Source: Cavia porcellus
Taxonomy: Eukaryota; Chordata; Mammalia; Rodentia; Caviidae
Length of the DNA: 64,000 nucleotides
Direction of reading: 5' to 3'
Assembly (NCBI RefSeq): GCF_034190915.1
Contig: NW_026947486.1
Coordinates: forward strand, 105,802,812 to 105,866,811
Positions 14,239-23,456 of this stretch are shown here, piece by piece. Position 1 is the stretch's first letter; each line of letters starts with the position of its first letter. Below the pieces are notes generated by a model that saw nothing but the letters and a program-made list of their open reading frames with translations, was not told the DNA's origin and did not search any database. Made by a program: the position numbers and the translations under genes.

Positions 14239-14276
<38 letters not shown>
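14149..14276 (+). repeat. Compound (TG)n-(GA)n-(TC)n microsatellite with hairpin potential
   Basis: (TG)n runs from 14149 to 14197 and passes directly into (GA)n at 14197-14227. A short spacer (aggaggtgtctggatg) leads into (TC)n at 14241-14276. The GA and TC blocks are inverted complements about 14 bases apart, so either strand can fold into a stem of about 15 dinucleotides. The long open frames on both strands across this block are artefacts of the repeat. Confidence 0.95.
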
Positions 14277-14280
<4 letters not shown>

Positions 14281-14420
14281 GTTGTCTACTAACATTCTAA
14301 AAGTTTTTATGATATTATTAATAGTTCTACATTTCCTTTCAGCGTTTAAACTAATTAAAAACAACTTTCTTCTCATTGGATAAGAATTCTTAGCAAAAAT
14401 TTAAAACTTCACAACTAGAC

Positions 14421-14634
14421 AGGGTCGTAAAACACTGCAAGCCTAGCATTCTGGGAGGCTGAGGCAAAGATCAACTGTAAGTTTGAGCCCAGCCTGAGAA
14501 AATGAGCAAGACCTTGCCCCAGATTTAAACAAACAAACAAATAATCAAGTAAACAAACAAACAAACAGGACTAGGTGTGTAGCTCAGTGTGAAAGCCCCA
14601 GGTTCAATCTCCAGTACCTCAAAAAAACAAACAA
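14421..14634 (+). mobile_element. B1-dID chimeric SINE
   Basis: The B1 part (gcctagcattctgggaggct, gagcccagcctgagaaaatg) is joined by an (AAAC)n linker to the ID-like part (gtgtagctcagtgtgaaagc, ggttcaatctccagtacc). Confidence 0.85.
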
Positions 14635-15659
14635 GCAACTGCTCACAGTCCAACCAATCCTGTTTTCTTTTGTGAAACACTAATATTTTGGGACTTCGTA
14701 ATCTGTTCCCAAAAAGAAACGTCAAAAACTCAAAATGAAAGAATGTTTTATTAAAATTCACGTGCCAATTAAAATGCTCTCGAAGGCACCAGGGTTGGGA
14801 TAGGGGTAAGCCCTGAAGGGAAGAGAAGAAACCATTTCCAGTGTGTTAAACCTCTTGGTTAAAAATCACTACAATGTATCCTTGTGGTTACCTTGCTGGG
14901 ATTTCCAAGCCCATCCCATTATAACAAGCTAAAATGAGTAATCTTAATGTGCAATTTACAGCATAATTCTAAAATCATCCTTAAAATCATGCTTTTCAGG
15001 TTTTACTTTTACTGCAAACTGAAACTTAAAAGTGATTAAGCTTTGTTTTCAGCCTTTGCCAGAAGAAGTGAAGCAAGACCAAGACAGGACATTTTGGGTT
15101 GCTTTGCCTTTAAAACTTGATTGTGGTCATATTAACTGGAATTCTTAAATACTCCACCAAAGACAAATATACAGAGTTCATTCAGACACAAAGATCATCT
15201 CTAATTAGGCATTACCTCATGGCAGTGTATTTATTTGAATAAAAACAGCTACAGGAAATAGATATTAAGTTCCACATAAACACCTAAATCAGCAAGCACA
15301 ATACAGTGTCTAGGAAAAAACATTAACCATAAGAACTTGCCTAAGAAGAACAACATGTTTGAAAGCTTAGAAGTTGGACTTTACACTGTATGAGTGAGAT
15401 CCACGCAGCCATTTAATAGCACTAAGTCAATCCATACTAAGTATCACCAACCTGATTTCTCTCTCCAACTTTGTCCTCAACCTAAGGATCTCAGATTATG
15501 GAAAGATGGCTCTAAAAAATGAAATGCAATTGACTCAAAGGTTCTGACAGGAAGATTTTTTTTTAATGACTCGGGTGTTTTTCCATTTATAAAATATGAT
15601 TAGAGACTGCTATGTTTCTACTGAAACTCAGCAACCTTTCTTATTAACAGTATTTTATC
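14635..15659. other. Intronic sequence, nothing recognised
   Basis: AT-rich sequence with no convincing gene, RNA or repeat signature. Confidence 0.6.
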
Positions 15660-15765
15660 TTTTCTTTCTTTCTTTCTTTTTTTTTTTTTGTACCTCGGAT
15701 CGAACTCACAACCTTGCACTTGCCAGGCAGGTGCCTGTGCCACTAACATATACCCGGCAGCCCCT
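15660..15765 (-). mobile_element. ID-type SINE
   Basis: Reverse-oriented young ID. From left to right on the plus strand: a T-rich tail, tacctcggatcgaactcaca, then ttgccaggcaggtgcctgtg. A direct repeat of about 9 bp (taacagtat) flanks it at about 15644 and 15764, consistent with a target-site duplication. Confidence 0.85.
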
Positions 15766-16070
15766 AACAGTATCTTTTCTAACCCAGAGTCTTGACTATG
15801 CACAAAAAATACATAAATCTGCAAGGTCTCAAAGTTGCTTTTCACCTTTGCAACTTGTATCATAGACCACTTTTAATTCCAGACACTTCACAATTTTACA
15901 ACTCTAAATAGGGTGGCATTTAACTTCTACAGACAGAATCAACTGAGAGGTTGACAATCCAGCTAACCATGCATGTTTGCCCTCAGGAAATGAATAAAAA
16001 TACATATGCAAACCAAACACAAGAATAAATAAAAGTCCTAGAACCTCTGTACACAACCTGGCCAGAAAGA

Positions 16071-16137
16071 GGGAGGGAGGGAGGGAAGGAAGGAAGGAAG
16101 GAAGGAAGGAAGGAAGGAAGGAAGGAAGGAAGAAAGG
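16071..16137 (+). repeat. (AAGG)n microsatellite
   Basis: gagggagggagggaagg passes into a long (AAGG)n run, immediately next to the (TA)n tract. Confidence 0.95.

Positions 16138-16139
<2 letters not shown>

Positions 16140-16175
<36 letters not shown>
16140..16175 (+). repeat. (TA)n microsatellite at the alternative first exon's donor side
   Basis: An uninterrupted run of about 18 TA dinucleotides. Its right end touches the last codon of the putative alternative ATP11C first exon, exactly where the splice donor should be. Confidence 0.95.
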
Positions 16176-16176
<1 letters not shown>

Positions 16177-16177
<1 letters not shown>

Positions 16178-16212
16178 TTAGAGACTGGAGGGAAAGATGG
16201 GACCATCTGCAT
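16177..16212 (-). CDS. ATP11C: Putative alternative first coding exon of ATP11C, donor apparently lost
   Basis: Twelve codons on the minus strand read MQMVPSFPPVSK. One human ATP11C isoform starts MQMVPSLPPASE directly before CAGEE, so 9 of 12 residues agree as I remember it. Position, strand and phase are all correct for joining to exon 2, 6.2 kb downstream. The ATG is at 16212-16210. After the twelfth codon the minus strand reads gatatata rather than gt, so no canonical donor is present where one is expected; the (TA)n tract has taken its place. On the other side, a full-length L1 begins 59 bp upstream of the ATG. I see this as a real but possibly dead alternative exon. Without transcripts, the loss of function is inference. 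Confidence 0.65.
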
Positions 16213-16261
16213 CCTGACATGTAGAAATCTGCTAACAAACAGGCAGCTAAATCCCAAAAAG

Positions 16262-16271
16262 AAAGCTGCAG
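16262..16271 (+). repeat. L1 target-site duplication, left copy
   Basis: aaagctgcag, repeated directly at 23447-23456 after the L1 poly(A). The first few A positions are ambiguous with the tail. Confidence 0.85.
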
Positions 16272-17138
16272 GTCTGGAGGAGGAGGGGGCCCGGGTTCCT
16301 GAGGCACCTCGGCCGGTGCCCAGCCGCGCCTGGCCATCGGTGTGCGGAGGAGGAGCTGCGCGGATCCGGAGCCGCCTGCGGGGGCCCCTTCCTTTGTCTG
16401 GAGGAGGAAGGGTCCCGGGTTCCTGGGGCACCTCGGCCGGTGCCCAGCCGCGCCTGGCCATCGGTGTGCGGAGGAGGAGCTGCGCGGATCCGGAGCCGCC
16501 TGCAGAGGCCCCTTCCTTTGTCTGGAGGAGGAGGGGTCCCGGGTTCCTGGGGCACCTCGGCCTGTGCCCAGCCGCGCCTGGCCATCGGTGTGCGGAGGAG
16601 GAGCTGCGCGGATCCGGAGCCGCCTGCGGGGGCCCCTTCCTTTGTCTGGAGGAGGAGGGGTCCCGGGTTCCTGGGGCACCTCGGCCTATGCCCAGCCGCG
16701 CCTGGCCATCGGTGTGCGGAGGAGGAGCTGCGCGGATCCGGAGCCGCCTGCAGAGGCCCCTTCCTTTGTCTGGAGGAGGAGGGGGCCCGGGTTCCTGAGG
16801 CACCTCGGCCTGTGCCCAGCTGCGCCTGGCCATCGGTGTGCGGAGGAGGAGCTGCGCGGATCCGGAGCCGCCTGCGGGGGCCCCTTCCTTTGTCTGGAGG
16901 AGGAGGGGTCCCGGGTTTCTGGGGCACCTCGGCCGGTGCCCAGCCGCGCCTGGCCATCAGTGTGCGGAGGAGGAGCTGCGCGGATCCGGAGCGCCTGCAG
17001 AGGCCCCTTCCTTTGTCTGGAGGAGGAGGGGTCCTGGGTTCCTGAGGCACCTCGGCCTGTGCCCAGCCGCGCAGAGCCATCTGCGTGCAGAGGAGGAGCT
17101 GGGTAGATCCGGAGTGCCCGCAGGAGGCCCTTCCTTTG
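16272..17138 (+). repeat. L1 5' UTR promoter monomers, seven 124-bp units
   Basis: The motif tctggagg recurs at 16273, 16397, 16521, 16645, 16769, 16893, 17016 and 17139. The first five intervals are exactly 124 bp and the last two are 123. The units are GC-rich and the only CpG-dense sequence in the window. Two versions alternate strictly: one has tgcgggggccccttcc and the other tgcagaggccccttcc. Units 1 and 5 also share gggggcccggg plus cctgagg. This suggests growth by duplication of dimers or tetramers. Tandem monomers act as the promoter in mouse and rat L1, and the same role is inferred here. Long open frames of 150-310 codons on both strands come from the repeat and are not genes. Confidence 0.93.
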
Positions 17139-17462
17139 TCTGGAGGTCTGTGGATATCTCTGCAAGCAGGGAGGGATCACAGGCTCCTGAGGCACTGCGG
17201 TCTGTGGTTAGTACCCTAACCCGGCTGCGATCCAAGAGCTGTGGATCTACCAAGGGGCAGGTGGGCGCACAGTGTCCCTGAGGCCCAGCTTGTCTGGAAC
17301 CGCGGAGTTCTGAACAAGCAGAGAAGGGCCATTGGTTCTGCAGGCCCAATGGCCTGGGGTAGAGTGGTGCCAGAGTCTCAATAGCTGCAAACATAGAAGG
17401 GGATTTTCAACAGATCCTGAGGAGGCTTTCAAATAACACTTGAAACACAGAAACATAGGAAA
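17139..17462 (+). promoter_or_regulatory. L1 5' UTR tether between monomers and ORF1
   Basis: It begins with a degenerate eighth monomer start (tctggaggtctgtggatat) and continues as non-repeated sequence to the ORF1 ATG. This matches the non-monomeric 'tether' of murine-type L1 5' UTRs. Confidence 0.75.
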
Positions 17463-18515
17463 ATGACAAAACGAAAGACCAAATTACAAACTCAAACCTC
17501 CAGCCCATCTCAGGAAACCCTAGGAGAAGTGTATTTAGAAGAAAATATATCCCATCCTCCTCATATATTAGACACAATAGCTACTGAAGTTGACAAGCAA
17601 CTCCAGGAAGCTTTAAAGAAATTCAAACTCGAAATAATATCCCAGATAAAAGAAGAAATGATAAAAGAAATGAAAGAGATTCTAAATATATCTAAAGAAA
17701 ACACAGATAAAAAATTGGAGGAACTAAACAAAAAGATAGAATCCCTAGAAGAGCAATATAAGAAACAAACAGAATACATAATGCAGATGCACAGAGATAT
17801 ACAGGAAATAAAAAACTCCACTGAAAGTTGTAAAAACCGCCTTAATGAAAGTGAAGATAGAATTTCAGACCTTGAAGACAGGATTGCAGCAAGTGAACAG
17901 GAAAGGAAAGATCTTTTAAAAATAACAAGGAATCAGGAAACAACAATTCAACAACTGCAAGATGATGCAAAGAAGAATAACATAAGAATGATAGGGATTA
18001 ATGAAAAAGAAGGAGACAACATAAAGGATATCAAGAGGATATTTAGAGAAGCAATAGCTGAAAACTTCCCAAGCATGAGATCAGAAACTGACATCAGGAT
18101 CAGTGAAGCATATAGAACTCCAAATAGTCATAACCAAAATAAAACTACACCCAGACATATAATAATCACCATCCCAGAAATCCAACACAAGAATAGATTA
18201 TTAAAAGCTGTCAGAGAGAAAAGACAGATCACTTATAAAGGAAAACCTATCAGAATCACAGCAGACTTCTCATCACAAACAATAAAGTCAAGAAGAGCAT
18301 GGAGTGAAGTATTCCAGATCCTAAAGCAAAATGATTTCCAACCGAGACTGATATATCCTGCAAAACTATCATTTAAAATAGATGGTGAAATACGATACTT
18401 CCATGACAAAGAACAGCTGAAGAACTTCATGAACACCAAACCAACCCTGCAAAAAATGTTGAAAGACAGTTTAGATACACAAAGGAAAAAACCACTAAGC
18501 AAAGCAAATAATTAA
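17463..18515 (+). CDS. L1 ORF1p RNA-binding chaperone, intact
   Basis: 350 codons, close to the usual size (about 338 in human and 357 in mouse). ORF1p coats L1 RNA as a trimer and acts as a nucleic-acid chaperone in the L1 ribonucleoprotein particle. The N-terminus is basic ([11 protein letters not shown]). Residues about 45-155 are a long charged coiled coil with heptad-like spacing ([19 protein letters not shown]). Next comes the RRM-like domain (about 160-250, including NNIRMIGI), then the C-terminal domain with [23 protein letters not shown] and LIYPAKLSF. The ATG follows an A-rich context (aggaaa). No lesion is visible. Confidence 0.95.
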   Translation: MTKRKTKLQTQTSSPSQETLGEVYLEENISHPPHILDTIATEVDKQLQEALKKFKLEIISQIKEEMIKEMKEILNISKENTDKKLEELNKKIESLEEQYKKQTEYIMQMHRDIQEIKNSTESCKNRLNESEDRISDLEDRIAASEQERKDLLKITRNQETTIQQLQDDAKKNNIRMIGINEKEGDNIKDIKRIFREAIAENFPSMRSETDIRISEAYRTPNSHNQNKTTPRHIIITIPEIQHKNRLLKAVREKRQITYKGKPIRITADFSSQTIKSRRAWSEVFQILKQNDFQPRLIYPAKLSFKIDGEIRYFHDKEQLKNFMNTKPTLQKMLKDSLDTQRKKPLSKANN

Positions 18516-18534
18516 ACAGAACAGAAAGATAAAG

Positions 18535-21500
18535 ATGCAACAGCAGAGAGATAAGAATCCTACAATTAAACAACATTTAACAGTAATAACCATTAATGTA
18601 AATGGTCTCAATGCACCAATCAAAAGAAACAGACTAGCAGAATGGATCAAGAAACAAAATCCAACCATATGCTGTTTACAGGAAACCCATCTAACCCAGA
18701 AGGATACTCACAGACTGAAAGTCAAAGGATGGAAAACAATTCTTCATGCAGCAGGAATCCAAAAAAAGGCAGGAGTAGCCATTCTGTTTGCAGACAATGT
18801 GAACTTTAAACCAACAATGACCATAAAGGATAAAGAAGGTCACTACATACTCGTAAGGGGAAAACTCCAAGAGGAAGAGATAACTATCTTAAATATATAT
18901 GCACCAAACTCCAGAGCGCCCAGTTATATAAAACAATTATTAACAGAAATGAAAACTCAAATTATCAGTAACACAATTGTAACGGGAGACCTTAATACGC
19001 CATTGACACCAAGGGACAGATCGACCAGACAGAAAATGAGTAAAGAAATAACAGAACTGAATCATACCTGTGAACAAATGGGTTTGATAGACATATACAG
19101 AATGTTCCACCCAACAACATCAGAATACACATTCTTCTCAGCAGTACATGGATCATTTTCTAAAATAGACCATATATTAGCTCATAGAACATATTTAAAC
19201 AAGTGCAAAAGAGCTGAAATCATCCCTTGCATGTTATCGGATCACAGCGCTCTGAAATTAGAAATTAATGATAAAAGATACCGCAAAAATCCCACAAACA
19301 CATGGAAACTGAATAACACACTCTTGAGTAATCAGTGGGTCACAGAAGAAATTAAAGAAGAAATCAAACAATACCTAAAAGAAAATGAAAATGCAGATAC
19401 AACTTACCGGAATCTGTGGGATGCAATGAAAGCCGTTCTGAGAGGAAAATTTATTGCACTGAGTTCCCACATCAGGAAAACAGAACGAATACAAATAAAT
19501 AACTTGATGCTACACCTCAAACAGCTAGAAAAAGAAGAGCAAGTCAAGCCCAAAGCCAAAAGAAGAGAGGAAATTATAAAAATCAGAGCAGAAATCAATG
19601 CAATAACGACTAAGAAAACAATCCAAAGGATCAACAAATCAAAGAGTTGGTTCTTTGAAAGAATAAATAAAATCGATAAGCCCTAGCCAACCTTATTAAA
19701 AAAAGGGAAGAAAAAGCTCAAATTCATGCAATAAGAAATGAAAAAGGAGAAGTCACTACAGACCCAATAGAAATACAGAAGATCATCAACACCTATTTTG
19801 AAAACCTCTACTCTCAAAAGTTTGATAACACAGAAGAAATAGACAGTTTCTTAGAAGCATATGAAGTGCCAAAGCTAGATCAAGAGGATGTAAAACTGTT
19901 GAATAACCCAATCTCGGTTACTGAAATTGAAAATGTAATTAAGTCCTTACCCACCAAGAAGAGCCCAGGCCCAGATGGATTCACTGCAGAATTCTACAAG
20001 AAATACAAAGAAGACCTAATGCCGACACTCCTCAAACTATTCAATGAAATTGAAAGGGAAGCAATCCTTCCTAAGTCATTCCTGGAAGCAAATATCACTC
20101 TAGTACCAAAACCTGAGAAAGATCCAACTAAAAAAGAGAACTATAGACCGATCTCCCTAATGAACACAGATGCAAAAATCCTCAATAAAATATTGGCAAA
20201 TAGGATCCAGCAAATCATCAAGAAGATTATACACCATGACCAAGTGGGATTCATCCCAGGAATGCAAGGATGGTTCAACATACGCAAATCAATAAATGTA
20301 ATCCACCATATCAATAAAGCCAAAAATAAGAATCACATGATCATTTCTATAGATGCAGAAAAAGCCTTCGATAAGGTCCAACATTTATTCATGATAAAAA
20401 CTCTACAGAAAATTGGAATAGATGGTCTTTACCTCAATATAATAAAGGCCATTTATGACAAACCAACAGCCAGCATCATACTAAATGGCCAAAAATTGAA
20501 AGCCTTTACTTTAAAATCAGGCACAAGACAAGGATGTCCTTTATCACCACTCCTATTTAATATAGTACTGGAAGTACTAGCCAGAGCAATTAGGCAAGAA
20601 AGAGAAATAAAAGGGGTAAAGATAGGAAAAGAAGAAGTTAAGTTGTCATTGTTTGCAGATGACATGATACTCTACATAGAAGACCCCCTAAGCTCCATTG
20701 AAAGACTCTTAGATACAATAAATAAATTCAGTAATGTGGCTGGATACAAAATCAATACTCAGAAATCAATAGCATTCCTATACACAAACAACAAAACCAC
20801 AGAGAGGGAAATAAGGGAAACTGGACTATTCACATTAGCAAGCAAAAAAATGAAATATTTAGGAATTACTCTTACGAAAGAAGTGAAAGACTTATACAGT
20901 GAAAACTATATTACACTGAAAAAGGAAATTGAAGATGATCTCAGAAAATGGAAAGACATCCCTTGCTCATGGATAGGAAGAACAAACATTGTGAAGATGG
21001 CCATTCTCCCAAAACTTTTATACAGATTCAATGCAATCCCAATAGAAATACCATCAACATACCTTATAGATCTAGAGAAATCACTCCTAAATTTCATCTG
21101 GAACCAGAAGAGACCTAGAATCGCAAAAGCAATTCTAAGCAGCAAAGACAAAGCAGGAGGCATCACAATCCCTGACTTGAAATTATACTACAAAGCAACA
21201 GTAGTAAAATCAACATGGTATTGGAATCAAAACAGAGCTGAAGATCAATGGAATAGATTAGAAGATACAACCACAACTACAAACACACTCAACCACCTTA
21301 TCTTCGATAAAGGAGCCAAGCAGGTTCACTGGAAGAACGACAGTCTCTTTAATAAATGGTGCTGGAAAAACTGGCTCTCCATTTGCCGAAAACTAAAGCT
21401 AGACCCATGTCTATCACCATGTACTAAATTAAAATCTAAATGGGTCAAAGATCTGAATATTAAAACAGAAACGCTAAATCTATTGGAAGACAAATAGGGT

Positions 21501-22373
21501 AGAAACCTTGGAGACATAGGAGTAGGTAGAGAATTCATGAATAGGACTCAAACTGCACGGGAAATACTTCCCAGAATCAGTAACTGGGACCACTTCTTAT
21601 TAAAAAGTTTTTGCATGACAAAAGAAATCTCCAGCATAGTGAAAAGAAAACCCACAAACTGGGAAAAGATTTTAGTGAACTCTCTCTCAGACAAGGGACT
21701 CTTGTCTAAAACATATAAAGAATTAAAAAAACTCAGACCTTCAAAATTCAAAGATCCAATCCAAAAATGGGCATCTGAGATGAATATGCAATTCTCAGAT
21801 GAAGAAATGCAAATGGCAAATAAATACATGAAAAAATGCTCATCATCATTGGTCATTAGAGAAATGCAAATTAAAACCACACTGAGATACCATCTCACTC
21901 CTGAAAGAATGGCCAGGATCAAGAAAACCAACAACAACAAATGCTGGAGAGGCTGTGGGGAAAAAGGAACTCTCCTGCACTGTTGGTGGGAGTGTAGACT
22001 GGTACAGCCTTTGTGGAGGTCTGTCTGGAGGTTTCTCAAAAAGTTGGGATTGGAAATCCCATTTATTCCAGCTATTCCACTTCTAGGCATATTCCCAGAA
22101 GAACTGAAAGCATCATACCACAGGGATATATGTGCACCTATGTTTATAGCAGCACAATTTGTAATCGCCAGATCTTGGAAACAACCCAAGTGTCCATCAA
22201 CTGAGGAATGGATAAAAAAGTTGTGGTATTTCTATACAATGGAGTATTATTCAGCTATAAAGAAGGATCGCATTGAGATATTTACCAATAAATGGGCGCA
22301 GCTTGAGACCATACTCATAAGTGAAATAAATCAATCTCGCATGTATGAATACCGAATAGTTTCCCTAATGTAA
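18535..22373 (+). pseudogene. L1 ORF2 (endonuclease / reverse transcriptase), two inactivating lesions
   Basis: ORF2p nicks target DNA and reverse-transcribes L1 RNA. The span of 3,839 nt is one base short of 1,280 codons, close to human ORF2. The endonuclease is complete (NVNGLN, QETH with Glu50, YAPN, GDLN with Asp152, SDHS with His237). Codon 384 is then a TAG (19684-19686), created by loss of one C in a ccc(c)tagcc context. The correct frame resumes one base over and stays open. The reverse transcriptase is intact in sequence: [39 protein letters not shown] and the catalytic FADD at 20652-20663. A second in-frame TAG at 21495-21497 cuts off the C-terminal domain. That domain ends with an intact zinc-knuckle-like C-X3-C-X7-H-X4-C. 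ORF1 ends 19 nt upstream. Confidence 0.95.
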
Positions 22374-23446
22374 GTAATGATTCAAATATATAAAAATATG
22401 TGATAATCATGATTCCCCATTATGTGGCCTTGAAGCCTTATAAAATTTTCACTTATTAATTAGAAAGGCTTTACTCTGGGCTTTTTGATATGGAAATATT
22501 TGAAGCTATAGTATATGAAGTTTTATCCAAATATTTTAAGGAAAAAGACAGACACTATGGTAACTACTATTCTTTAAAAAAATTATTTAGCTATTTCTTA
22601 TGTTTATTTTAATTAAGGGAAAAACTTAAAAAATTAGGATATATAGTAGTAACTCTTTTTGATCTCCTATTAACTTGTTTTGAAGTCCTGTAATACTCCC
22701 AAGATCTTGTTTTGACTGATTAGACTCTGTTCCATTCTGTGCGATAGCAGCAAGTTTGAAGGTATAGGCAACTAATTTGAAGGCAATAAGATTCACAAAG
22801 ATGCCCATTCTGGTTTGACTATTGTCTCCTTTGGAAGTCCTGTAATGTTCACAATGCCTAAGTTTTATTGGTCTTGTTCTCCACTGTTTTGTCCGGCTTT
22901 ATAATATCTAATGAGATGGACAATTCCTTTTAAGGAAACAAGAGACAATGTTGATAACCATTGTTGATGACCTTGTACTCTGTTCTACATCATGTGCTAT
23001 GTCTATCCTTGGTTTGGACTTACAGCTTTGTTTTGCCATATTTGACTTTATTCTCTCCCCCCCAAGAGAGTAATGAGAACTGAGGAGTAATAAAATCCAA
23101 AATGTGTAAATTTTGTTATAAAAAAGAGAGGGAGGGGAAAAAAAGAGCTCTAACGGATATAACAACAAGTGTGTTTAGGGATGTTAAATAGCTGACTATA
23201 TTAATGTTTTTGGATCATTGAACACAGCTGTTTGCAGTCTCTCCGTTTGAATGTCTACTTTGTATTCTTTGATACTGTGATTTGAGCAACTATTTCCAAG
23301 ATGATATTATGTAATCTATTAACAGGTGATTTCTTACTGTTATGTTTTCTTTTTTTTTTGTAGTTCTGTATTATGTGTAACCTTACACTGCTTTGTTTTG
23401 TTTTGTGTTTTTCTCTTTTTCCTCTTAAATAAAAAAAAAAAAAAAA
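22374..23446 (+). other. L1 3' UTR, poly(A) signal and tail
   Basis: AT-rich 3' UTR with a short purine-rich run (gagagggaggggaaaaaaag, about 23126-23145). It ends in a T-rich stretch, tctctttttcctc and AATAAA at 23428-23433, which runs straight into the poly(A). Confidence 0.9.
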
Positions 23447-23456
23447 AAAGCTGCAG
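23447..23456 (+). repeat. L1 target-site duplication, right copy
   Basis: aaagctgcag directly after the poly(A), matching 16262-16271. The host sequence resumes with attaccaaacaacttg. Confidence 0.85.

Larger units (their letters stand above)
10007..16176 (-). other. ATP11C: ATP11C intron between alternative first exon and exon 2
   Basis: About 6.2 kb. The stretch 10007-13691 is AT-rich unique-looking sequence with only a purine-rich tract at 12779-12836. After that come a B1 fragment, the TG/GA/TC microsatellite block, a B1-dID, an ID copy and the AAGG/TA microsatellites. I see no additional exon. Confidence 0.75.
16272..23446 (+). mobile_element. Nearly complete young L1 retrotransposon
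   Basis: A 7.2-kb LINE-1 with every expected part in order: a tandem-monomer 5' UTR, ORF1, a 19-nt spacer, ORF2, a roughly 1.06-kb 3' UTR, AATAAA and a poly(A) tail. It is flanked by a 10-bp target-site duplication. The element lies on the plus strand, antisense to ATP11C, with its promoter end 59 bp from the start codon of the putative alternative first exon. ORF1 is intact. ORF2 has only two lesions over about 3.84 kb, so the insertion is recent in evolutionary terms. It should not be able to move itself without correction of both lesions. Confidence 0.96.

Noticed and set aside
14077..14376. Open frames of 71 and 95 codons over 14077-14376
   Set aside because: They are dinucleotide-repeat translations (alternating RE, LS and TH).
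16272..17138. CRISPR-like or satellite array
   Set aside because: The units are directly joined, with no unique spacers, and lead straight into L1 ORF1. This is an L1 promoter array in a mammalian genome.
15904..17394. Long open frames on both strands across the GC-rich region (for example 309 codons on minus, 15904-16833, and 254 codons on plus, 16342-17106)
   Set aside because: They consist of translated 124-bp L1 promoter monomers. Several overlapping frames are open on both strands because the repeat lacks stops. The minus-strand one reaches the MQMVPS exon and microsatellites only by chance.
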